This document shows positions 33,077 through 40,068 of a DNA stretch of 64,000 nucleotides, piece by piece; the first letter of the stretch is position 1, and each line of letters starts with the position of its first letter. A model generated the notes under the pieces. It was not told where the DNA came from, ran no database searches, and was given only the letters and a program-made list of their open reading frames with translations. The translations under genes were made by a program, and so were the position numbers. The stretch is from JBICHN01 sp043101845 (GTDB lineage: Bacteria > Planctomycetota > Phycisphaerae > Phycisphaerales > UBA5793): positions 62,001-126,000 of the forward strand of contig JBICHN010000001.1 in assembly GCA_043101845.1 (NCBI GenBank). Reading direction: 5' to 3'.

Positions 33077-34618
33077 TTATGGCTCGGCCGTAGTGTCTAC
33101 ATCCGTCCAGACTGAACTCAGGAACGAGACAAGGCGTTCGTCACCATTCAGTCGTTCGTGCGCCTCGAGCCCCTCCTGCACAAGCGCGTCGCGACGCGTC
33201 TGCCAGCCGGTATACGCGAGGAGCAGTCCCGGTTTCGTCGAGGCGCTGCCGCGCTCAATCGCGCGGCGGAGTTCATTCACCACTTCATCCGCGCGGTCGG
33301 AGGTCCAGAGACTCGTGTCGTAGCGGACACCCGTCAGCGCCGGATACTCGAGAAGAAACCGCTCGAGTGAGTTGCTTGCGGAGAGGTAGAGCCCCGCGCC
33401 GAGCTGCGCCTGAAGACGACCGAGTCGCGGCATCGGCGAGTCGACGAGAAAACGCGATGCCGTCGCGAACGCCTGTTCCGCGTCAAAGTACCGTCCCTCG
33501 GCGAGAGCCGACTCTCCGGCGCGAAGGAGTCGGTCGAATCGCGACTTCGTCGAAGTCGTCAGCGTCTTCAGACTCGGCATCGGAGCCGCGAGCACCGGCG
33601 CTGCGTTGACCGGCTCCGCCCCATCCATGGCGTCCGACACTCCGTACTCTTCGAACATCGCCTGTCGAGCGTCCGCCTCGATTCGTTCAATGCGTTCGAG
33701 CAGTTCCGGTGAATAGGGCTGACCGGGCGGCGGGAGTGGATCACCCGATGAACGCGCGACGAGCTCAGCGAGAATATCGAGGTAGAAATCAGAGCCGCGA
33801 ACCTTCGGCGCCGTTGATTCGCCGGGCGCACCGGTCGCAGGCGACCGGGTGGGCGGGGAGGTCGTTTCACCGGTAGGCGCCGTCGCGTCGTCAGCGTCGG
33901 CCTCCTCCGTCATCTCGAGTTCGTTGAGTTCACGCATGAGATCGACGACGGAACGACGATCGAAATCCTCCGTCGACCATAACGGCCCCGGGAGGAGAAG
34001 AGGATCCGAAACGACCGTCGCCGACCGATCGAGAATCGAAAGCGAACGATCGAGTGGCCTTGGCGGCGGCGCCTCAGCGCGTCCATCCACGGGCGCGGTC
34101 AACCCGAGTCGCGATTCCGTTCCGTACACATCAACGGCGCGACGCGACCGGCCGTACCTCCACTCCGAGATCTCCGCGAGGTCTACCCCGCTCCCCGGCG
34201 CGTCGAAGACTAGCGGAGCCGCGAGCCCGGCGACCGAACTCGTCGCCTGGTCGCGACGCGCCCGGCTGAGCGGCAAACCGGATCGGTAAGAGTCGCGCTG
34301 AAACCGGTAGAGATCGTCCGAGCCGAGCGAACCGCGGAACGCGTCCGGCGCGGTATAGCCGAGATCGCCCCGGAATCCGAAACCGCCGCCCACATTGCCC
34401 GTGACGATCGCCTCGTTGATGCGATTGAGCAGGAACGGTCGGCGACCGAGGTTGTACCGCCCGTCGGTGACACTCGTGTTCGCGTCGAGCGCGTGGCCAT
34501 CGCCGAGCGCGTGCTGGGCGCACGCGTATCGCGAACACCAGAGCAGGCCGACCGCGAGGCCGGTCCACACGAGCGGCGAGCGCCAACGCCGACCGATTGC
34601 ATGCAGAGGGTCGTTCAT
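33077..34618 (-). CDS. Exported protein with C-terminal TPR-like repeats, 513 aa
   Basis: Hydrophobic signal near residues 15-35 (PLVWTGLAVGLLWCSRYACAQ). The N-terminal half is Gly/Arg/Tyr-rich and low in predicted helix (GNVGGGFGFRGDLGYTAPDAFRGSL). It has a central disordered Thr/Pro/Glu part (ADADDATAPTGETTSPPTRSP). The last ~150 residues contain helical pairs such as RLLRAGESALAEGRYFDAEQAFATASRFL and LLAYTGWQTRRDALVQEGLEAHERL, typical of TPR-like repeats. This arrangement is common in planctomycete envelope proteins, but no function is known to me. A TATCAT hexamer lies 9 nt before the ATG. Confidence 0.75.
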   Translation of the reverse strand: MNDPLHAIGRRWRSPLVWTGLAVGLLWCSRYACAQHALGDGHALDANTSVTDGRYNLGRRPFLLNRINEAIVTGNVGGGFGFRGDLGYTAPDAFRGSLGSDDLYRFQRDSYRSGLPLSRARRDQATSSVAGLAAPLVFDAPGSGVDLAEISEWRYGRSRRAVDVYGTESRLGLTAPVDGRAEAPPPRPLDRSLSILDRSATVVSDPLLLPGPLWSTEDFDRRSVVDLMRELNELEMTEEADADDATAPTGETTSPPTRSPATGAPGESTAPKVRGSDFYLDILAELVARSSGDPLPPPGQPYSPELLERIERIEADARQAMFEEYGVSDAMDGAEPVNAAPVLAAPMPSLKTLTTSTKSRFDRLLRAGESALAEGRYFDAEQAFATASRFLVDSPMPRLGRLQAQLGAGLYLSASNSLERFLLEYPALTGVRYDTSLWTSDRADEVVNELRRAIERGSASTKPGLLLAYTGWQTRRDALVQEGLEAHERLNGDERLVSFLSSVWTDVDTTAEP

Positions 34619-34627
34619 CGCATCATG

Positions 34628-34633
34628 ATGATA
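34628..34633 (-). promoter_or_regulatory. Candidate -10 element of the TPR protein gene, leaderless type
   Basis: TATCAT on the minus strand, 9 nt before the ATG at 34618. Five of six bases match TATAAT. Confidence 0.4.
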
Positions 34634-34653
34634 CTGTCGAGCGCGGCGCCGAC

Positions 34654-35502
34654 TCAGGGAAGATCTGAAATCTCGCCTTCGGGCAAGCCGGCCTCGCGGG
34701 CGAGTTCAAGCGATTCCGGCGCGCCGGCGCCCGTGACCGCGATGTAGATCCGGCCGTTCTCGAGCCAGAGGTAGCATCGGCCATCGCCAACCGAGGTCAG
34801 CCGGGCCGCATACGCGACACCTTCGCGCAACTGCTCGCGAATCGCGGTCGGAGCGTCCTCCGCGTGGAAGATAAAGACGCTCAATCCGCGGCCGCCGGGT
34901 TCCTGGTAGAACGCATGGAACCCGGCGCCCCAATCCCGGGCTGGATCAAGAATCGAGGCGCCATGGAGCCGGAAGCCGGCCTCCGCGACCGCCGGAATCC
35001 GCGCCTCCCACCCGAGGAAATCGAGCATGAACCGCTGGGCTTCGTCGGACGACGCCTGTGGTCCGGAGACGATCATTTCGTCGTGCCGCTCGGCGAGTTC
35101 GTCGGCGAGACGCTCGACCGGCGCCGCGCCGCCGTCCGGCGTCAGCCAGCCCCGCCCGGTCAGGCTCACCGCGACCGAGAGCCCGATGATGAGCAGGATG
35201 CCGGCGGCGAGTCCCGAGGGGACATACCAGCGCGGCCGACGAGGCGCGGGATCGGCCGGCGCGTTCTCACCGTTTACGCTGCGCAGCGCGTCGCGCACGC
35301 GCCGCTCGAGATCGGCCGGCGTATCGGCTTCGTCCGCCATGAAAACGCGGACGGCTTCACGGAGTCGTGCCTCGAACGCCTCAAACGCGCGAAGCTCCGG
35401 ATCGCGATCAAGCCGCGCTTCGAGTTCGCGCGCCTCGACGGCGGAGAGTTCTCCGTCTACCGCCTGTCGGACCATCGAGATGAGTTCGTGTCGTTCGTGC
35501 AT
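34654..35502 (-). CDS. Membrane-bound anti-sigma factor without zinc ligands
   Basis: 282 aa, one transmembrane segment at about residues 94-113 (PSGLAAGILLIIGLSVAVSL). The cytoplasmic part (HERHELISMVRQAVDGELSAVEARELEARLDRDPELRAFEAFEARL) has the helical layout of the anti-sigma/ZAS domain, but the usual H-x3-C-x2-C zinc site has no cysteines. The periplasmic part of about 165 aa has FLGWEARIPAVAEAGFRLHGASILD and RCYLWLENGRIYIAVTGAG, like DUF-type sensor domains of other anti-sigma factors. It starts 6 nt after the stop of the sigma gene, a classic sigma/anti-sigma pair in which it should sequester the sigma factor at the membrane. Confidence 0.82.
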   Translation of the reverse strand: MHERHELISMVRQAVDGELSAVEARELEARLDRDPELRAFEAFEARLREAVRVFMADEADTPADLERRVRDALRSVNGENAPADPAPRRPRWYVPSGLAAGILLIIGLSVAVSLTGRGWLTPDGGAAPVERLADELAERHDEMIVSGPQASSDEAQRFMLDFLGWEARIPAVAEAGFRLHGASILDPARDWGAGFHAFYQEPGGRGLSVFIFHAEDAPTAIREQLREGVAYAARLTSVGDGRCYLWLENGRIYIAVTGAGAPESLELAREAGLPEGEISDLP

Positions 35503-35508
35503 GCGCCC

Positions 35509-36096
35509 TTAGCTCCCCGACCCCTCCGCCGAACCGTGTGATTCAATTGACTCCGGCTTGAGTCCCGCCTCTTCCGCCAGCGCCCCGAGTTGCCGCGCGA
35601 GGATCGATCGTGCGCGGTGCAGCCTGCTCATGACCGTTCCGATCGGCACTTCGAGGACGATGGCAATCTCCCGATACTTCATTCCCTCGACCCCCCACAA
35701 TAGGAGGACGGCTCGGTATTCAGGAGTCAGTCCTTCAATCGCCGTCTTCAAACGGTCGTCCACATGCTCCCAGTCGAAGCTCGCCAGGTCCCACGCCGGC
35801 AATGGCTCGTCCGGAGCCGATGCCTCAGAGGCGAAGCCTCGCATTTCTTCCGTCGCCGTCGGGCCACGCGCGGCGCGACTTACCCGACTGTAAAACGCGT
35901 TGTGAAGGATCTTGAACAACCACGGCCGGATGCCTCCACCACGCTCTTCGAATCGCTCGGCCACGCGCAGGGCCTTCAGGTAGGTCTCCTGCACGAGATC
36001 CGACGCCTCATCCGGGTGACGCGTAAGCTGAAAGGCCATCCGGTACACGGCATCCAAATGTTCCAGCGCGAGCTCTTCGAACTCCTTTCGATCCAC
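35509..36096 (-). CDS. ECF RNA polymerase sigma factor (RpoE-like)
   Basis: 195 aa from GTG 36096, with AAGGA 8 nt upstream. Region 2: EELALEHLDAVYRMAFQLTRHPDEASDLVQETYLKAL, containing the DLVQETYLKA core-binding motif. Region 4: LTPEYRAVLLLWGVEGMKYREIAIVLEVPIGTVMSRLHRARSIL, a helix-turn-helix recognising the -35. The linker holds an acidic insertion (ASEASAPDEPLPAWDLASFDWEHVDD) near residue 90. Together with the anti-sigma gene next to it this forms a regulated extracytoplasmic stress switch. Its target promoters cannot be read here. Confidence 0.95.
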   Translation of the reverse strand: MDRKEFEELALEHLDAVYRMAFQLTRHPDEASDLVQETYLKALRVAERFEERGGGIRPWLFKILHNAFYSRVSRAARGPTATEEMRGFASEASAPDEPLPAWDLASFDWEHVDDRLKTAIEGLTPEYRAVLLLWGVEGMKYREIAIVLEVPIGTVMSRLHRARSILARQLGALAEEAGLKPESIESHGSAEGSGS

Positions 36097-36236
36097 GCTG
36101 GATTCCTTCCCAACACTGCCAACTTCAACCGTTTGACGGACGCGACCTATTCCCCGAATTGCGCCTTCGGGAGAAATCCCTACCCCATCATGCGCATCTT
36201 CGCAAGGCGATAACCGGCCCTCGGACCCTCGCCCGC

Positions 36237-36242
36237 TAGAAT
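36237..36242 (+). promoter_or_regulatory. Candidate -10 element upstream of metG
   Basis: TAGAAT, 28 nt before the metG ATG at 36271, so the transcript would carry a short leader of about 20 nt. No convincing -35 is present. Confidence 0.35.
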
Positions 36243-36270
36243 GGCCCTCCCAGCCCGATCAGGACCGCGC

Positions 36271-37836
36271 ATGCCCGATTCGAACACCTATTACATTACG
36301 ACGCCGATCTACTATGTGAACGATCGGCCGCATATCGGCCACGCCTACACCTCGACCATCTGCGATGTCGCCGCCCGTTTTCAGCGGTTCGCGGGGCGGG
36401 ATGTCCGGTTTTTGACCGGGACCGACGAACATGGCGTCAAAGTCGAGAAATCGGCCGCGGAGAAAGGCGTCACGCCCCAGGTCCTCGCGGACGAGAACGC
36501 CGCCGAGTTTCAGCGCGTTCTCGAAATGATCGGAATCTCGAACGACGATTTCATCCGGACGACCGAGGAGCGGCATGTCGGTCGCGTCCAGCGGTTCGTC
36601 GAGCGCCTCGTCGAGGCCGACGCCGTGTACCTCGGCGAATACGAAGGCTGGTACGACGAGGGTCAGGAAGAATTCGTTCCCGAGAATCGGGCGAAAGACA
36701 ACGAATACAAGTCCCCGATCTCCGGCCGCCCACTCGTGAAGGCTCGGGAGGAGAACTTCTTCTTTCGACTCAGTGCGTACCAGGAGAGGCTCGAGCAGCT
36801 CTACGCCGACCGCCCTGACTTCGTGCGCCCCGAGGCCCGACGGAACGAAATGCTCGGGCGGCTGCGTGAGGGACTCCAGGACATCCCGGTGAGTCGCACG
36901 AGCTTCTCATGGGGGATTCCGGTTCCCGGCCACGAGAGGCATGTGCTCTGGGTCTGGATCGACGCGCTCTCGAATTACCTGACCGCGATCGATGCGGGTG
37001 AAGAGGGCGCCGACGCCGGCGGACTCGCACGATTCTGGCCGGCGGACTTCCATGTCATCGGCAAGGAGATCCTGTTCTTCCACGCCATCTTCTGGCCGGC
37101 GATGCTCATGGCGCTCGATCTTCCGCTCCCGAAATGCGTCTACGCGCATTCGTTCTGGATCCGCGAAGGCCGCAAGATGAGCAAGTCGCTCGGGAACTTC
37201 ATCGATCTCGAGACGATGCAGCGGTATCTCGACGATTTCGGGCTCGACGCGTGGCGGTGGTTCATGGTCACGCAGGGTCCGCTCGGCGCGACCGACGCCG
37301 ACTTCGCGCACGACAAGTTTGTCGAGATCTACAACACCGACCTCGCGAATACGCTCGGCAATTCCGCGAACCGTGTGGCGAACATGATCACGAAGTATTT
37401 CGACGGCGTGGCGCCGACGCCGACCGATTTCTCCGTCGCCGGGTTCGACTGGCCCGCGGCCGCGGCCTCGGCCGTCGCGACGGCCCGTGATCGAATGGAT
37501 GACCTCGACCTCGGCGGCGCCCTTGCCGTGAGTCTCGATCTCGTTCGCCAGGTGGACGCCTACATCGACGCGACCCGCCCCTTCACGATGGCGAAGGATC
37601 CGGAGCAGCGTGAGGCGCTGCAGACCGTACTCTACAACTGTGCTGAGGGGCTGCGGATCGCATCGCTTCTGCTCTGGGCGGCCATGCCGGGCAAGATCGA
37701 GACCATGTGGGAGTTGTACGGTCAGTCGATTGATCCGCATGAGGGCCGGCTGTTCGAACTCGCCGAGTGGGGCCGCTTGAAGCCGGGAACGAAGATCACG
37801 AAGGGCGAGCCGCTGTTCCCACGCTGGACCGACTGA
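36271..37836 (+). CDS. metG: Methionine--tRNA ligase
   Basis: Charges tRNA-Met, including the initiator. 521 aa. NTYYITTPIYYVNDRPHIGHAYTSTICDVAARF carries the HIGH signature, TGTDEHGVKVEKSAAEKGVTPQ follows, and EGRKMSKSLGNFIDL is the KMSKS loop. The region where zinc-knuckle cysteines occur in other MetRS (YEGWYDEGQEEFVPENRA) has none, placing it in the short, zinc-free class. The C-terminal MetG dimerisation domain of some species is absent. ATG 36271 was chosen over 36241 because the family begins immediately before the Y-I-T-T-P segment. Confidence 0.96.
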   Translation: MPDSNTYYITTPIYYVNDRPHIGHAYTSTICDVAARFQRFAGRDVRFLTGTDEHGVKVEKSAAEKGVTPQVLADENAAEFQRVLEMIGISNDDFIRTTEERHVGRVQRFVERLVEADAVYLGEYEGWYDEGQEEFVPENRAKDNEYKSPISGRPLVKAREENFFFRLSAYQERLEQLYADRPDFVRPEARRNEMLGRLREGLQDIPVSRTSFSWGIPVPGHERHVLWVWIDALSNYLTAIDAGEEGADAGGLARFWPADFHVIGKEILFFHAIFWPAMLMALDLPLPKCVYAHSFWIREGRKMSKSLGNFIDLETMQRYLDDFGLDAWRWFMVTQGPLGATDADFAHDKFVEIYNTDLANTLGNSANRVANMITKYFDGVAPTPTDFSVAGFDWPAAAASAVATARDRMDDLDLGGALAVSLDLVRQVDAYIDATRPFTMAKDPEQREALQTVLYNCAEGLRIASLLLWAAMPGKIETMWELYGQSIDPHEGRLFELAEWGRLKPGTKITKGEPLFPRWTD

Positions 37837-37842
37837 CACGGC

Positions 37843-38742
37843 TCACGGATCGTGACCGTTCAGGTACGCCGTCCAGTTCGCGACATTCGTGCCGCTCACT
37901 TCGAGCGTGCTGTAGCTCACCTTCGCCGGTGTGTTCGCGAACACGGTGACTTCTCGGATGACCTCCGTCTCACCGAGTTGCTCGATCGATTCGATGTATT
38001 CGATGAGCTTCCAGCGGTCGCGCTCGCTCAACGACTCGTCGAGCTTGCGCTTCTTGAGCTCCCGCGTGATCGCCGATTTCGCGCTGCGCGTCTCGTGGCC
38101 GGTCTCGATTCGATCTTCGAGATCATGAAGCATGAGGAGCAGCTTCGGCGTGTGCGTATCCGGCGCCGCGTCGATCACCGCGTCGCGAAACTGCTCGGCG
38201 GGCTCATTCGCGCGACGGACGAGGCGCGCTTCGACCTGCCAGGCCTCCCACTTCGCTTCGAGGTCGAGCCGGGTCGACTCGTTGCGACCGGCGCGCTCGG
38301 CGAAGCGTTCAAGCGTCGCGTGCCGCGCGGGCTCCATGAGCGGACTCGGCGTCAGTTGCGGAAGCCGCCGCGCAAGCCGGACCGCCTGCGGCTCGGTCAA
38401 CGCCTCGAGCCGATCGGATGCGAACGGCAGGAGTTGCCACCGGAGATACGCATCGGTCACCTCGTCATCGTCGAGCCGGTCCGAAATGAGATTGAGCGCC
38501 TGCTCCGCGCCGATCGCATACTCAAAGTCCTCGTGGAAGTCTGAGTCCTCGCGCGGCAGCCGGCCGGTCGCCTTGAACTCCCGCGCCTCAAGCCGCAGGC
38601 GATCGAGGGCGATCCGGACGATCATCTCGTCGTCCGCAAACTGCACCGCGTCCGCCGGCGTCGCGGTCGTCTGGCCGAGAACGCCCGAAGCGCCGACGAG
38701 CAGCGACGCGAACCCGATGAAAACAACGCTCACGCGGGTCAT
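37843..38742 (-). CDS. Secreted hypothetical protein, 299 aa
   Basis: Not recognised. Signal peptide MTRVSVVFIGFASLLVGASGVLGQ with an LGQ-T cleavage. The mature protein is helical and highly charged (FADDEMIVRIALDRLRLEAREFKATGR, FASDRLEALTEPQAVRLARRLPQL) with an acidic/basic Lys-rich centre. The last ~30 residues (REVTVFANTPAKVSYSTLEVSGTNVANWTAYLN) turn to beta strands. It stands convergent with metG, only 6 nt apart, and downstream of the rpsG terminator. No catalytic residues are evident. Confidence 0.75.
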   Translation of the reverse strand: MTRVSVVFIGFASLLVGASGVLGQTTATPADAVQFADDEMIVRIALDRLRLEAREFKATGRLPREDSDFHEDFEYAIGAEQALNLISDRLDDDEVTDAYLRWQLLPFASDRLEALTEPQAVRLARRLPQLTPSPLMEPARHATLERFAERAGRNESTRLDLEAKWEAWQVEARLVRRANEPAEQFRDAVIDAAPDTHTPKLLLMLHDLEDRIETGHETRSAKSAITRELKKRKLDESLSERDRWKLIEYIESIEQLGETEVIREVTVFANTPAKVSYSTLEVSGTNVANWTAYLNGHDP

Positions 38743-38814
38743 GAGACCCCCGATACTCGATCATCCACCAATGTGCAAGCGGATGCACACTGTTTTCAAG
38801 AATGTGAACTCTCC

Positions 38815-38849
38815 AAAACGAACGCCGCCCGCGTCGGACGCGGGCGGCG
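38815..38849 (-). terminator. Rho-independent terminator of the rpsL-rpsG unit
   Basis: An 11-bp perfect stem (38849-38839 with 38833-38823) with a TCGGA-type 5-nt loop, then TTCGTTTT on the minus strand. It lies 28 nt after the rpsG stop. Confidence 0.85.
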
Positions 38850-38876
38850 GGATCTTCAGATTGAGTCGCGCCTGGC

Positions 38877-39371
38877 TTACCAGCCGAAGTGGGCGAACGC
38901 CTTGTTCGCTTCAGCCATACGGTGCGTGTTCTCGCGCGTCGTCATCGCCTTGCCTTCACCGCGGGCCGCGTCGTAGAGCTCGCGGGCGAGTCGCTGCGCC
39001 ATCGGACGGCCGGACTCGCTCCGGGCCGCCTGAATGATCCAGCGGAACGCGAGGCTCTGCTGGCGGCGGCGGTTCACCTGCACCGGCACCTGATAGTTCG
39101 CGCCGCCGACGCGACGCGAGCGGACTTCGACATGCGGCTTCACATTGTCGATCGCGCGTTCGAAGACCTCGATCGAGGTGTCCGGCGCGTTCTCATTGTT
39201 TTCCTTGTCGAGCCGACCCTGGATCATGTCGAGCGCGTCATACATGACCCGCTGCGCGACCGACTTCTTGCCGTCGAGCATGATGCAGTTGATGAACTTC
39301 GCCAGCACGATGTTGTCGAAGCGGGGGTCGGGACGAAGCTGATCATCGGACTTCGTGATGCGTCCGGCCAT
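38877..39371 (-). CDS. rpsG: 30S ribosomal protein S7
   Basis: Primary rRNA-binding protein that nucleates the 30S head. 164 aa, slightly longer than usual. Motifs: DPRFDNIVLAKFINCIMLDGKKSVAQRVMYDAL, FERAIDNVKPHVEVRSRRVGGANYQVPVQVN, and RENTHRMAEANKAFAHFGW. ATG 39371 has AAGGAA 7 nt upstream; a further in-frame ATG at 39392 lies inside that ribosome site. It follows rpsL by 142 nt. The usual next genes of the str operon, fusA and tuf, are not downstream; a terminator and an unrelated gene follow. Confidence 0.97.
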   Translation of the reverse strand: MAGRITKSDDQLRPDPRFDNIVLAKFINCIMLDGKKSVAQRVMYDALDMIQGRLDKENNENAPDTSIEVFERAIDNVKPHVEVRSRRVGGANYQVPVQVNRRRQQSLAFRWIIQAARSESGRPMAQRLARELYDAARGEGKAMTTRENTHRMAEANKAFAHFGW

Positions 39372-39513
39372 GGCGTCTTCCTTTCGGCTCATCCGATCGA
39401 CGGGATGGATCCAGCGTCGATCCGTGTGTTCACCGGGTCGCCTCGCCAGGCTGGCGTGACCCGATTACTTGCCGCGATCGGCGACGACGCCGATCGCATG
39501 TCATTGAATGGTC

Positions 39514-39885
39514 TTACTTGCCCTTCTTGGCGCCGTACTTCGAGCGGCCCTGCTTGCGGCCGTCCACGCCGAGCGTATCGAGCGATCCACGAACGATGTG
39601 GTAGCGAACACCCGGGAGGTCGCGGACGCGGCCGCCGCGCACGAGCACGATCGAGTGCTCCTGCAGGTTGTGGCCTTCGCCACCGATGTACGCGGTCACT
39701 TCCTTGCCGTTCGAAAGGCGGACACGGGCGACCTTGCGAAGCGCCGAGTTCGGCTTCTTCGGGGTCACGGTCTTCACCTGCAGGCAGACGCCGCGCTTCT
39801 GTGGCGAAGCCTCGAGGTCGCGGACCTTCGACTTCTTGCCGGGCGAGCGGCGTGGATTCCGGACAAGCTGGTTGATCGTCGGCAT
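39514..39885 (-). CDS. rpsL: 30S ribosomal protein S12
   Basis: Decoding-centre protein of the small subunit. 123 aa, the standard length. PTINQLVRNPR start, CLQVKTVTPKKPNSALRKVARV, GGEGHNLQEHSIVLVRGGRVRDLPGVRYHIVRG and DGRKQGRSKYGAKK. The residues where streptomycin-resistance substitutions arise (Lys in TPKKPNSA, Lys/Pro in GGRVRDLPG) look wild type, except that the second site reads R-V-R-D as is usual. Head of a two-gene unit with rpsG. Confidence 0.98.
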   Translation of the reverse strand: MPTINQLVRNPRRSPGKKSKVRDLEASPQKRGVCLQVKTVTPKKPNSALRKVARVRLSNGKEVTAYIGGEGHNLQEHSIVLVRGGRVRDLPGVRYHIVRGSLDTLGVDGRKQGRSKYGAKKGK

Positions 39886-40056
39886 ACCGGCGTCAATCCC
39901 TTACAACGGGTCAGTGAGTTCTCTGGAAAGCCGGGAAGTGTAGCGGTCGCCCCGGGCTCGTCCAGCCGCGCAGAGGCGGAAATCGGCCCCGCCCGAACCC
40001 TGCCGGGAACAACGCGAACGCGTCGGGGTCCTTTGATCGCCCCTCGACCCACCGGA

Positions 40057-40062
40057 TAGGAT
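40057..40062 (+). promoter_or_regulatory. Candidate -10 element of the beta-helix gene, leaderless type
   Basis: TAGGAT, 6 nt before the ATG at 40069, with no Shine-Dalgarno. Four of six bases match TATAAT. Confidence 0.4.
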
Positions 40063-40068
40063 GCCCGC

